Assembly: GCF_036127095.1 (NCBI RefSeq)
Contig: NZ_CP108006.1
Location: forward strand, 6,563,501-6,627,500
From: Streptomyces sp. NBC_00335
GTDB lineage: Bacteria; Actinomycetota; Actinomycetes; Streptomycetales; Streptomycetaceae
DNA: 64,000 nt
Reading direction: 5' to 3'
The notes beneath the pieces are model-generated. The model was given only the letters and a program-made list of their open reading frames with translations. It did not search any database and was not told the origin of the DNA. The position numbers and the translations under genes were made by a program. Each line of letters starts with the position of its first letter. Positions within the stretch are counted from its first letter, which is position 1. Positions 56,528 to 64,000 of the stretch are shown here, piece by piece.

Positions 56528-57643
56528 ATGAGCGACGAGGTCAACGGTGACAGCGCGAGTTCGGGGCTGCTGCACGTCAAGGGGCGGGTACTGGTCGGAC
56601 CCGAGGAGGTCCGCGACGAGCTCTGGGTGGTGGGCGGACGGATCTCCTACGAGCGTCCGCGCGGCGCCCGGGAGGTCACCGAGGTCACCGGGTGGGTGCT
56701 GCCCGGGCTGGTCGACGCGCACTGCCACGTGGGGCTCGACGCCCACGGGCCGGTGGACGCGGACACCGCCGAACGGCAGGCGCTGACCGACCGCGACGCA
56801 GGCACCCTCCTCATCCGCGATGCCGGATCCCCGTCCGACACCCGCTGGATCGACGGCCGCGAGGACCTGCCGAAGATCATCCGGGCGGGCCGGCACATCG
56901 CCCGCAGCCGCCGCTACATCCGCAACTTCGCCCACGAGATCGAGCCCGCCGACCTCGTCGAGTACGTCGGCCGCGAGGCGCTGCGCGGCGACGGCTGGGT
57001 CAAGCTGGTCGGGGACTGGATCGACCGCGAGGTCGGGGACCTCACCGCCTGCTGGCCGCGCGCCGAGGTCGAGGCGGCCATCGCCGAGGCCCACCGCCTC
57101 GGGGCGCGCGTCACCGCGCACTGCTTCGCCGAGGACTCCCTGCGCGACCTGGTCGAGGCGGGCATCGACTGCGTCGAGCACGCCACGGGGCTGACCGAGG
57201 ACACCATCCCGCTGTTCGCGGAGCGCGGGGTGGCCATCGTCCCGACCCTCGTGAACATCGCGACCTTCCCGAAGATGGCCGCGGGCGGCGAGGCCAAGTT
57301 CCCGCGGTGGTCGGCGCACATGCGCCGCCTGCACGAGCGGCGCTACGACACCGTCCGCGCCGCCTACGACGCGGGCGTCGGGGTCTACGTCGGCACGGAC
57401 GCGGGCGGTTCGCTGCCGCACGGCCTGGTCGCGGCCGAGGTCGGCGAGCTCGTCAAGGCCGGGATCCCGCCGCTGGAAGCCCTCTCGGCGACGGCCTGGG
57501 GCGCGCGCGAATGGCTCGGCAGGCCCGGCCTGACCGAAGGGGCGCCGGCCGACCTGGTGGTCTACGAGACCGATCCGCGGGCCGACGTACGGGCGCTGGC
57601 GCAGCCGCGGCGCGTGGTGGTGAACGGCACGGTGGTGGCCTGA
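56528..57643 (+). CDS. amidohydrolase (imidazolonepropionase-like)
   Basis: A 371-residue metal-dependent hydrolase. The first metal motif is HxH in LVDAHCHVGL, histidines follow in VTAHCFAED and CVEHATGLTED, and the catalytic aspartate in GTDAGGSLPHG. A beta-sandwich half around GRVLVGPEEV and ADLVVYETDP closes the fold. It belongs with the imidazolonepropionase/prolidase branch; the substrate is unknown. Unlike the protein at 14685-15803 it keeps all metal ligands. Confidence 0.92.
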   Translation: MSDEVNGDSASSGLLHVKGRVLVGPEEVRDELWVVGGRISYERPRGAREVTEVTGWVLPGLVDAHCHVGLDAHGPVDADTAERQALTDRDAGTLLIRDAGSPSDTRWIDGREDLPKIIRAGRHIARSRRYIRNFAHEIEPADLVEYVGREALRGDGWVKLVGDWIDREVGDLTACWPRAEVEAAIAEAHRLGARVTAHCFAEDSLRDLVEAGIDCVEHATGLTEDTIPLFAERGVAIVPTLVNIATFPKMAAGGEAKFPRWSAHMRRLHERRYDTVRAAYDAGVGVYVGTDAGGSLPHGLVAAEVGELVKAGIPPLEALSATAWGAREWLGRPGLTEGAPADLVVYETDPRADVRALAQPRRVVVNGTVVA

Positions 57644-57666
57644 GGGCCACGGGGTCGCATCGCCGC

Positions 57667-57706
57667 AAGAACGCAAGAACGCAAGAACGCAAGAACGCAA
57701 GAACGC
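57667..57706. repeat. octanucleotide simple-sequence repeat
   Basis: AAGAACGC occurs five times in perfect register (57667-57706), with a sixth decayed copy AGGAGCGC. The unit is purine-rich and much lower in GC than its surroundings. Confidence 0.95.
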
Positions 57707-57892
57707 AGGAGCGCAGGGACGGGGGAGCGGGGAGCCCAGAGGCCGGGAGTTGACGCGGCGTGACGTCGGCGGCGGCGCCGTCGTTGTGTATGCCCGGCGC
57801 GGGTCTCGGCGGGCGGGATTCCCGTGATGGGAGGGAACTCCCGTTCCGGGTGAGGCGCATTGATTCGAACCTATGCCTGGAAACCACCCTTT

Positions 57893-57919
57893 GGGGTGAA
57901 CTCACGCCGGGTTCACCCC
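57893..57919. promoter_or_regulatory. inverted repeat upstream of the LAETG protein gene
   Basis: GGGGTGAAC (57893-57901) and GTTCACCCC (57911-57919) form a perfect 9-base inverted repeat with a nine-base spacer. The right arm overlaps a GTTCAC direct repeat at 57911 and 57921. A dimeric regulator site is likely; a PhoP link is possible but the repeat pitch is 10, not 11. Confidence 0.55.
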
Positions 57920-58024
57920 CGTTCACTCTCAGTGCGTAAAGATTCCGGGGTCGAGGCCGTCGGCGCGCGCAATGTCCCCCATTGGCGGCGCGACGGCTCC
58001 CATCTCCCTGGGGGTTCCACCACC

Positions 58025-58930
58025 TTGAACAGCAACACCTTCCGCATGCCCGTGGCCGCGCTCGTCGCCACGGGAGCGGTTGCCCTGCTCACCGCCCCGC
58101 CCGCCTTCGCCACCGGCTCCCACCCGGGGAAGGGCAAGGCGAGCGCCGTCGTCCTGCGCACCACGCTGGACGTGGGACTGCTCAACAAGACCGTGCACGT
58201 CCCGCTGAAGGCGACCCTCAACGAGGTCAGCGCCCCGGAGGAAGCCGCGAAGACGGCGCTGACCGTCACCCTCGACGGGGTCGAGGGCGGAAAGCCGGTG
58301 AGCATCCTGCGCGCCGACGTCGCCACCTCCAAGGCCACCGCCGACTCCGACCGCGCCGCGGCGGAGGCCAACCTCGCCAAGGCCCGCGTCCACGTACCGG
58401 GACTGCCCCTGCTGTCCCTGATCCAGGTGGAAAAGGTCAGCTCCAAGGCCGTCTGCGAGGCGGGCAAGAAGCCGGTCGCCTCCTCCAACGTCCTGGGCAC
58501 CGTGACCGTCCTGGGCAAGAAGGTCACCCTCTCGGCGGGCGGCCCCACCAAGGTCGAGGTCCCCAAGGTCGGCCTGGTGAGCCTGGAGCTCTCCGCCATC
58601 GAGACCACCTCCACCACGGCCGCCGCGGCCGCGCTGCGGCTCAAGGTGTCGGTGAACCCGCTCGATCTGAACGTCGCCCAGGTCGAGGGGGAGGTCGTGC
58701 TCGCCGAGGCCCGCTGCGAGTCCCCCGCCGCCCCCGCCCCCAGCGCCAGTGCTTCGACGCTGCCCGACGTCAAGCCCCAGACGGGCACCACGGGCGGCTC
58801 CGGGACCCAGGCCGACCTCGCCGAGACGGGAGGCGGCTCGCTCACCCCGTTCGTGACGGGCGGTGCGCTGCTCCTGCTCGGCTTCGGCGCCGCCGCGCTG
58901 ATCGTGACCCGGCGCGGCAAGGCCTCGTAA
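58025..58930 (+). CDS. LAETG-anchored surface protein (SCO1860-like)
   Basis: A 301-residue exported protein. The TTG start after TGGGGGTTCC gives a signal peptide that ends PPAFATGS. The exposed part is repetitive and beta-rich (VGLLNKTVHVPLKATLNEV, VLGKKVTLSAGG) with two cysteines, followed by a Ser/Pro/Ala stretch. It ends in LAETGGG, a class E sortase motif, then a membrane helix and RRGKAS. A class E sortase would attach it to the cell wall. It matches the SCO1860 family of Streptomyces. The TTG is preferred over a long open frame upstream. Confidence 0.88.
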   Translation: MNSNTFRMPVAALVATGAVALLTAPPAFATGSHPGKGKASAVVLRTTLDVGLLNKTVHVPLKATLNEVSAPEEAAKTALTVTLDGVEGGKPVSILRADVATSKATADSDRAAAEANLAKARVHVPGLPLLSLIQVEKVSSKAVCEAGKKPVASSNVLGTVTVLGKKVTLSAGGPTKVEVPKVGLVSLELSAIETTSTTAAAAALRLKVSVNPLDLNVAQVEGEVVLAEARCESPAAPAPSASASTLPDVKPQTGTTGGSGTQADLAETGGGSLTPFVTGGALLLLGFGAAALIVTRRGKAS

Positions 58931-58950
58931 GGCCGGGGCGAGTCCCAAGG

Positions 58951-58970
58951 GCCGGGCCGGGCGGCCCGGC
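58951..58970. terminator. bidirectional terminator
   Basis: GCCGGGCC (58951-58958) pairs with GGCCCGGC (58963-58970) around GGGC, between two converging genes. Confidence 0.6.
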
Positions 58971-58980
58971 ACCGCGCGCC

Positions 58981-60231
58981 CTACTTCGTCGCGCGCGTCA
59001 GTCCCTGATCCCCGGCGCCGCGTGACATCACGGCCTTGGTGACCTCGCGGTCGGCGGCGGCGTACGTGCTGTCGGCGGTGGAGGCGGTGGCCTCGCAGGA
59101 GGTGCAGACGACGCGGAACGGCGGCCGCATGTCCGAGAACTGCGTGAGGTACTCGGCCTTCACCACCTCCCAGCGGCCCGGATGCGCGGCCGCCGGGGCG
59201 AAGGTGAAGCGGGGGACCGAGGACATGTTGCCGCGGGCCTTCGCGGCCTCGTAGAAGCTGGCCACCTGGTCGCCCATGCCGTACACCACCCAGGTGCCGT
59301 TGACCTTCTCGTACGGCTGCGGCACGTGGTTGTGGGTGCCGAGGATCAGGTCGATGTCGGGGAGGCCGTCCGCCCCGCGCGAGGCGGTCAGCGTCCGGGC
59401 CAGGTCGAGTTGCTGCTGGTCCGGGGCCGTCTGCCACTCGGAGCCCCAGTGGACGCTGAGGACGACGACGTTCGCGCCGGCCGCGCGCGCGGCGCGGGCG
59501 TCGGCGATGATCCGCGCGGGGTCGATCAGGTTCACGGCCCAGGGCTTGCCGTCGGGGAGCGGGATGCCGTTCGTCCCGTACGTGTAGTCCAGTTGAGCGA
59601 CCTCGGCCCCGCCGGCTTCGAGCAGGGCCGGGGCCTTGGCCTCCTCGGCGCCGCGGGCCGAGCCGACGTGGCGGATGCCGACGCGGTCGAGGTGGTCGAG
59701 GACGCGGACGAGGCCGTCGTACCCGTCGTCCAGGGTGTGGTTCGAGGCGGTCGAGCAGCTGTCGTAGCCGGTGTCCTTGAGGGCGTCGGCCAGTTGGTGC
59801 GGTGCCTTGAAGAGGGGGTATCCGGTGTAGGGGCCGCCGGGTCGGCCGTACGGTATCTCGTGGTGGCATATCGCCAGGTCGGCGGAGGAGACGAGGGGCT
59901 TGACCCCGGCGAGGATCTTCCGGAAGTCGTAGCCGCCCCGCTCCGCGGAGTCTTCGGCGGCCCGCTGGATGATCGACGGGTACGGGATGATGTCGCCGGT
60001 GCCGACGAGGGTGAACGGCTTCCCGCCGGGCACGGCTTGGGCCGGCGCGGGGGCTCCGGTCGAGGCCGAGGCCTCACGGCTCGGACTCGCCGCCGCCCCC
60101 GGCTTCGGCCCCAGCCGCTGTTCGGCCGACGCGCCGCCGTCCCGGCCGGCCACCTGCGTCACGCCGTAGGCGGCGCCTCCCGCCACGGCCAGTCCCGCCA
60201 CGGCCGCGCCTATCCTGCCGACTGCCTTCAT
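58981..60231 (-). CDS. CapA family metallophosphatase-like protein
   Basis: A 416-residue exported or membrane-anchored protein. An N-terminal hydrophobic segment (GRIGAAVAGLAVAGGAAYGVT) and a Pro/Ala/Ser stalk precede a CapA-like metallophosphatase domain with GDIIPYPS, CHHEIPYG, SNHTLDDG, HWGSEW and GTHNHVPQ as metal-ligand blocks. CapA proteins take part in poly-gamma-glutamate or other polymer handling, but no capB or capC genes are near. ATG 60231 is followed by the signal-like segment. Confidence 0.92.
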   Translation of the reverse strand: MKAVGRIGAAVAGLAVAGGAAYGVTQVAGRDGGASAEQRLGPKPGAAASPSREASASTGAPAPAQAVPGGKPFTLVGTGDIIPYPSIIQRAAEDSAERGGYDFRKILAGVKPLVSSADLAICHHEIPYGRPGGPYTGYPLFKAPHQLADALKDTGYDSCSTASNHTLDDGYDGLVRVLDHLDRVGIRHVGSARGAEEAKAPALLEAGGAEVAQLDYTYGTNGIPLPDGKPWAVNLIDPARIIADARAARAAGANVVVLSVHWGSEWQTAPDQQQLDLARTLTASRGADGLPDIDLILGTHNHVPQPYEKVNGTWVVYGMGDQVASFYEAAKARGNMSSVPRFTFAPAAAHPGRWEVVKAEYLTQFSDMRPPFRVVCTSCEATASTADSTYAAADREVTKAVMSRGAGDQGLTRATK

Positions 60232-60416
60232 CCCCGCACCCCCGGTGTCGCATGGTCGCCGCCTGCGGAAATGGTCGCGCACCGGTGCGGGCGCCGCCAT
60301 GCGCGACCCGCGGAAACGCGCCATTGGGGTGACGTCCCCGACGGGGGGCGACGGGCGGATCGGTATGCGGGGCGGTGTGCGGCCGGGCGCGTCGTCCGAG
60401 CGCCGTCGGCGTGCCG

Positions 60417-61946
60417 TCAGCGCGGCGTCAGCGTGCCCGCGAGGGCCAGGTCGAGGGCCTGGAGGAGGCGGCCCGTCGTCGCGCGGTCGCGGACCGCCAG
60501 CCGCAGCCAGGAGCGGTCCAGCCCCGGGAAGGTGTCGCCGCGGCGCACGGCGAAGCCCAGCGCGCGCAGCCGGGTGCGGATTTCCGCCGCGCCCTCGACC
60601 CGGATCAGCACGAACGGCCCGGCCGCCGTGCCCGCCACCGAGATCTCCTCGAACTCCGCGAGTCCCGCGAGCAGGTGCTCCCGGTCCACCGCGATCTGCC
60701 GGGCCGCGGCCTCCGCCTCGGCCAGCGCCGCGGGGGAGACGCACGCCTCGGCCGCCACCAGCGCCGGCGTGGACACCGGCCACAGCGGCTGTGCCGCCGC
60801 CAGCTTGGCGATCACCCCGGGCTCCGCCAGTACGTAGCCGATGCGCAGCCCGGCCAGGCCCCAGGTCTTGGTCAGGCTCCGCAGCACCACCAGGCCCGGT
60901 ACGTCCGTCCGTCCGGCCAGCGCCTCGCGTTCGCCGGGGACCGCGTCCATGAAGGCCTCGTCGACCACCAGGATCCGCCCGGGCCGGGCCAGCGCGGCCA
61001 GGGTCGCCGCGGGGTGCAGCACCGAGGTCGGGTTGGTCGGGTTTCCGACCACCACGAGGTCGGCGTCCTCCGGCACCGCCGCGGGGTCCAGCCGGAAACC
61101 GTCCGCGGCCCGCAGCACCACCCGTTCCACCCGGTGGCCCGCGTCGCGCAGGGCCGCCTCCGGCTCGGTGAACTGCGGATGCACCACCACCGGCCGTACG
61201 GCGCCCAGCGCCCGCGCGATCAGTACGAACGCCTCCGCGGCGCCCGCGGTCAGCAGCACCCGCTCGACCGGCAGCCCGTGGCGCAGGGCCACGGCCGCGC
61301 GGGCGGCGCGGCCGTCGGGGTACGCGGACAGGGTGTCGAGCGAAGCCGCGATCCGGTCCTTCAGCCACTGCGGCGGGGTGTGGGACCGTACGTTCACCGC
61401 AAGGTCGACCAGCCCCGCGCCCCCGTCCGAGACCTCCGCGTCCCCGTGGTGGCGCAGGTCGTGCGTGTGGGCCGTGGCGACGGCGCAGGTGGCCGCCACC
61501 GACCGCCGCTTGGGTACGAGGAGTTCCCCGCCCCCGGCGAGCGCTGCGGCCTCCGCCACGGACGCGGTGCCGGCGGCCTCGCGGGCGGCGTCCGAGGGGT
61601 GCGGTACCGGGATCGCGGCCAGCCGCTCGGCGGGGTAGCTCAGCAGGGGCACGCCGAAACGTTCCGCCGCACCCGCGATCCCCGCCTCCAGCACCTTCCC
61701 CTCCACGGTGGCCAGGGCCGTCACCGACTCCGACGCCAGCCCGGCGCCGCGCAGGGTCTCCTCCACCAGCGCGCAGACCTCCGCCACGGACACGCCCGCG
61801 CGGCCACCGACTCCGACGACCAGTTGCGTCGCGTACTCGCCCAACAGGTTCACCCGTTCTCCGTCGTGGTGTTCATGGTGCTGCTCGTGCCCGCGTTCGC
61901 GTTCGCGCCCGCGCCCGCGCCCGTGCTCGTGCCCGTGTTCGTGCAT
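60417..61946 (-). CDS. CobE-CobC fusion for cobalamin biosynthesis (Rv2231c-like)
   Basis: Two joined domains. The N-terminal part (about residues 45-170) is of the CobE/CbiG C-terminal type, with VVGVGGRAGVSVAEVCALVE and VPLLSYPAERLAAIPV. The C-terminal part is a class I PLP aminotransferase-like CobC/CobD, with NPTNPTSV, VVDEAFMDAVPG and the PLP lysine in LTKTWGLAGLRIGY; this type forms threonine phosphate or aminopropanol phosphate for the nucleotide loop. ATG 61946 adds a His/Glu/Arg-rich tail of 32 residues; GTG 61850 has a better GGAG site and would omit it. Confidence 0.87.
   Translation of the reverse strand: MHEHGHEHGRGRGRERERGHEQHHEHHDGERVNLLGEYATQLVVGVGGRAGVSVAEVCALVEETLRGAGLASESVTALATVEGKVLEAGIAGAAERFGVPLLSYPAERLAAIPVPHPSDAAREAAGTASVAEAAALAGGGELLVPKRRSVAATCAVATAHTHDLRHHGDAEVSDGGAGLVDLAVNVRSHTPPQWLKDRIAASLDTLSAYPDGRAARAAVALRHGLPVERVLLTAGAAEAFVLIARALGAVRPVVVHPQFTEPEAALRDAGHRVERVVLRAADGFRLDPAAVPEDADLVVVGNPTNPTSVLHPAATLAALARPGRILVVDEAFMDAVPGEREALAGRTDVPGLVVLRSLTKTWGLAGLRIGYVLAEPGVIAKLAAAQPLWPVSTPALVAAEACVSPAALAEAEAAARQIAVDREHLLAGLAEFEEISVAGTAAGPFVLIRVEGAAEIRTRLRALGFAVRRGDTFPGLDRSWLRLAVRDRATTGRLLQALDLALAGTLTPR
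61850..61946. repeat. degenerate repeat encoding a His/Glu/Arg/Gly-rich tail
   Basis: Minus-strand CACGAGCACGGG- and CGCGGGCGCGAA-type hexamer/dodecamer units recur across these 97 bases. If translated from ATG 61946 they give a metal-binding-like tail with eight to nine histidines. Confidence 0.6.
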
Positions 61947-62092
61947 GGTGCCCTACGCGCCTTCGGCGACTCCGTGCTCGCGGGCTCCGTGCGCGGGGAC
62001 TTCGGGTGTGGGGACTTCGGGTGCGGTCGGCCCGTCAACCCGCCGTGGTCCGCCACCCGGGCGCGGAAGTGCGCGGGCGGCGCGGAGTCGGT

Positions 62093-62851
62093 ATGCAGGG
62101 GCACATGGCCGTGATCGTGGCGTTGGGTGCGTTCCTGATGACCCTGGCAGGCGGATGGACGGCGCAGCGCGTCACCGACCGCCGCCACCTCGTGCTGGGC
62201 CTGGCCGGCGGGCTGATGCTCGGCGTCGTGGGCCTCGACCTGCTCCCGGAGGCCATGCACGCGGCCGGCGACGAAGTGTTCGGCGTCCCGCTCGCCCTGC
62301 TGCTGTTCGTCGGCGGGTTCCTCGCCGCGCACTGCGTGGAACGGGTCCTGGCCGTCCGTCAGGCCTCCCACGGGGGCACGAACGGCGACGGGCCCGGGGA
62401 CTCCGGGCAGAGGGTCCCCGAGGTCGGCCTGGCGGCGGCGGCCGCCATGGTCGGCCACAGCCTCGCCGACGGGGTGGCCCTCGGCGCCGCGTTCCAGGTC
62501 GGCGGGGGGATGGGCGTGGCCGTGGCGCTGGCCGTCATCACCCATGACTTCGCCGACGGGTTCAACACGTACACCCTCACCCGGCTGTACGGGAACGACC
62601 GCCGCAAGGCCCTGCTCATGCTCCTCGCGGACGCGGCGGCCCCCGTCGTGGGCGCCGCGTCCACTGTGCTGTTCACCCTTCCGGAGGAACCGCTCGGGGC
62701 CTACCTCGGCTTCTTCGGCGGCGTCCTGCTGTACCTGGCCGCCGCCGAGATCCTGCCCGAGGCCCACCACAAGCACCCCGCACTGTCCACCCTGATGTGC
62801 ACCGTGGGCGGGGTGGCGGGGATCTGGCTGGTCGTGGGCCTGGCGGAGTGA
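62093..62851 (+). CDS. ZIP family metal transporter
   Basis: A 252-residue membrane transporter with about eight helices. The paired metal-site helices carry MVGHSLADGVALGAAFQVG and VITHDFADGFNTYTLTRLYG, with the ZIP histidine-aspartate-glycine pattern. A Gly-rich variable loop (GGTNGDGPGDSGQ) lies mid-protein. It probably imports zinc or cobalt; the cobalamin genes on both sides make cobalt attractive but not proven. The ATG follows CGGAGTC. Confidence 0.9.
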   Translation: MQGHMAVIVALGAFLMTLAGGWTAQRVTDRRHLVLGLAGGLMLGVVGLDLLPEAMHAAGDEVFGVPLALLLFVGGFLAAHCVERVLAVRQASHGGTNGDGPGDSGQRVPEVGLAAAAAMVGHSLADGVALGAAFQVGGGMGVAVALAVITHDFADGFNTYTLTRLYGNDRRKALLMLLADAAAPVVGAASTVLFTLPEEPLGAYLGFFGGVLLYLAAAEILPEAHHKHPALSTLMCTVGGVAGIWLVVGLAE

Positions 62852-62871
62852 CGGGGCCGGGCGTCTGAGGT

Positions 62872-64000
62872 TCACCGATGCGCTGCCGCGGCCTCGGCGA
62901 AGCGCAGGGCCACGGAGGGCTCCGCCGCCCAGTGCGTGTGCAGGTAGCTGGCGTGCACACCGCCCGCCACGAAGCCCTCGACCCGGCGTTCCGGATGCGT
63001 GAAGCCCCACGCCGGTGCACTGCCGGCGCCCGGCTCGATCACCGTGCGGTGGAACTCGTGCCCGCGCAGCCGGGTCCCGGCCGGGGCCAGCACGCTGTCG
63101 GAGACGGCGACCGCCTCGCGGTAGCCGAGCGTGAGCCGCTCAGACATCCGCGCGTCGGCGTCGAGCACCCCGCACATGGGCTTCCCGTCCAGCGAACGGG
63201 CCAGGTACAGCAGCCCCGCGCACTCCGCGGCCAGCGGGCCGCCGGCCGCGGCGAACGCGGCGACGGCCTTGCGGAGCGGCTCGTTCGCGGACAGCTCCGG
63301 GGCGTACACCTCGGGGAACCCGCCGCCTATCACCAGGCCGGTGGTGCGGGGCGGGAGCGCTTCGTCCCGCAGCGGGTCGAAGGTGACGACTTCCGCGCCC
63401 GCTGCGCGCAGCAGCTCCGAGTGCTCGGCGTACGAGAACGTGAAGGCCGCCCCGCCCGCGACGGCGATGACGGGTGCGGCGCCGCCGCCGGGGCTCCGCC
63501 CCGGACCCCGCGCCTCAAACGCCGGCGAGGCTGGATTTTGCCGCTGCGCGGCATTTTCCAGCCCGTCCGGTGTTTGAGGACCGGGCCCGGGCAGAGCCCG
63601 GTTTCGGGAAGGGGCGGGGTGGGGGAGAAGAGCCTGTTCCGGAGCCCAGGCTTCGCAAGTCAGGGCCGGGGCCGTTCTGGCCAGGGCCATCAGGGCCTCC
63701 AGGTCACAGCCTGCCCGGACCTGGTCCGCCAGGGCAGCCACCGACGAGACCGCGTCAGCGCGCCGCTCGGCGACCGGCACCAGCCCCAGGTGCCGCGAGG
63801 GCGCGGCCACCTGCGGAGCCCGCCGCAGGACGCCGAGCACCGGCATCCCCGCTTCCTCCAGCGCCTCCCGCAGCATCACCTCGTGCCGGTCGGAGCCGAC
63901 CTTGTTCAGGATCACGCCGCCGAGGCGCACCTGCGGGTCGAAGGAGGCGAAGCCGTGCACCAGGGCCGCCACCGACCGCGACTGCGAGGACGCGTCGACG
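62872..64000 (-). CDS. cobB: cobyrinate a,c-diamide synthase (partial, runs off the right edge)
   Basis: Only the C-terminal part is present; the frame continues past base 64000 with no start. Beside the edge is the end of the nucleotide-binding domain (VDASSQSRSVAALVHGF, VRLGGVILNKVGSDRH). The C-terminal glutaminase domain has the cysteine nucleophile in AAECAGLLYLA and the histidine in GHEFHRT. Between the domains, about 45-50 residues (SRNRALPGPGP ... GRSPGGG) come from an interspersed palindromic element inserted in frame. The enzyme amidates cobyrinic acid with glutamine. Confidence 0.92.
   Translation of the reverse strand, partial: VDASSQSRSVAALVHGFASFDPQVRLGGVILNKVGSDRHEVMLREALEEAGMPVLGVLRRAPQVAAPSRHLGLVPVAERRADAVSSVAALADQVRAGCDLEALMALARTAPALTCEAWAPEQALLPHPAPSRNRALPGPGPQTPDGLENAAQRQNPASPAFEARGPGRSPGGGAAPVIAVAGGAAFTFSYAEHSELLRAAGAEVVTFDPLRDEALPPRTTGLVIGGGFPEVYAPELSANEPLRKAVAAFAAAGGPLAAECAGLLYLARSLDGKPMCGVLDADARMSERLTLGYREAVAVSDSVLAPAGTRLRGHEFHRTVIEPGAGSAPAWGFTHPERRVEGFVAGGVHASYLHTHWAAEPSVALRFAEAAAAHR
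63478..63640. repeat. palindromic element inside cobB (copy B)
   Basis: The same inner arms as copy A, GCGCCTCAAACGCCGGCGAG and CCGTCCGGTGTTTGAGG, are separated here by a loop with TTTTGCCGCTGCGCGGCATTTT-like symmetry (its inner part GCCGCTGCGCGGC). The right flank has CCCGGTTTCGGGAAGGGGCG, the reverse complement of the left flank of copy A. It lies wholly in the cobB reading frame without a stop. Confidence 0.9.

Larger units (their letters stand above)
57644..58024. other. 381-base gene-free region upstream of the LAETG protein gene
   Basis: It holds a 5-copy octanucleotide repeat (57667-57706), a GC-rich stretch, an A/T-richer segment near 57860-57895 and a 9-base inverted repeat (57893-57919). 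A possible -10, TAAAGA, lies at 57937. No coding sequence is supported here: the frame that is open across its 3' part has no ribosome site or conserved content. It probably carries the promoter and control sites of the following gene. Confidence 0.7.

Noticed and set aside
57653..57760. Minus-strand peptide with repeated LAFLRSC segments
   Set aside because: It is the translation of the octanucleotide repeat in one frame; no start signal and no second line of evidence for a protein.
58981..61368. Apparent extension of the CapA-like protein across the CobC gene
   Set aside because: Sequence upstream of 60231 is a shadow of the CobC frame, low in complexity, and a signal-like N terminus begins at ATG 60231.
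61947..62092. Cobalamin riboswitch or Zur box in the cobC-ZIP gap
   Set aside because: I found no B12-box-like conserved segment and no 15-base Zur palindrome; only a short GGGGACTTCGGGTG direct repeat is present.
61708..62547. Plus-strand frame opposite the histidine-rich tail
   Set aside because: Arg/Pro/Ala-rich shadow of the CobE-CobC and ZIP genes without a ribosome site.

Overview
The window is a stretch of a Streptomyces chromosome. It is about 70% GC throughout, with strong third-position G/C bias, GTG and TTG starts, many ATGA overlaps and long GC hairpins as terminators. The gene order follows the core gap–suf–dapD region known from Streptomyces coelicolor. No rRNA, tRNA, CRISPR array, transposase, integrase or prophage gene was seen.

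Layout. 1-6018: the end of an upstream gene (whiA would be expected here), then glycolysis and secretion genes on the plus strand: gap, pgk, tpiA, secG, an RbpA-like protein and pgi. 6060-12922: the pentose phosphate block on the minus strand, transcribed tkt-tal-zwf-opcA-pgl. 13199-18012: heme O/A synthesis (ctaB plus, ctaA minus) around a hypothetical protein, an amidohydrolase-fold protein that has lost its metal ligands, and a TPR-like protein. 18238-20853: an ABC exporter pair and a formate/nitrite channel. 20955-27561: the SUF Fe-S assembly operon sufR-sufB-sufD-Rieske-sufC-sufS-sufU-sufT, with a SufR-type operator (CAAC-N6-GTTG) at its head. 27754-30566: two tandem secreted DUF3616 proteins. 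30553-35729: a membrane protein, an SMR efflux pump with a TetR regulator, an HxlR-peroxiredoxin fusion divergent from an MFS transporter over a perfect palindrome, and dapD. 35817-45465: small hypotheticals, an acetyltransferase, a secreted nuclease, a Tat-exported PhoX-like phosphatase with a PHO-box-like repeat, a double-TerD protein and a SHOCT-domain gene pair. 45486-52748: an aldehyde dehydrogenase divergent from an IclR regulator, a membrane protein, a two-component system and a class B penicillin-binding protein. 52800-58930: an acetyltransferase, a FrnE-like DsbA protein, two convergent class V aminotransferases, an amidohydrolase and an LAETG-anchored surface protein. 58981-64000: a CapA-like phosphatase, a CobE-CobC fusion, a ZIP metal transporter and cobB, which runs off the right edge.

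How the parts work together. The left 13 kb carries glycolysis, NADPH supply and heme A synthesis. The middle supplies Fe-S clusters under SufR control. The right end is the edge of a cobalamin cluster with a divalent-metal transporter.

Most notable: (1) an interspersed palindromic element lies in frame inside cobB, lengthening the linker between its two domains, and a second copy with the opposite outer arm sits between opcA and pgl; (2) the amidohydrolase at 14685-15803 looks like a pseudoenzyme; (3) an HxlR-PrxQ fusion faces its probable operator and an MFS pump; (4) several well-formed operator candidates and short tandem repeats, including a five-copy octanucleotide repeat. I did not find a convincing new multi-gene system.
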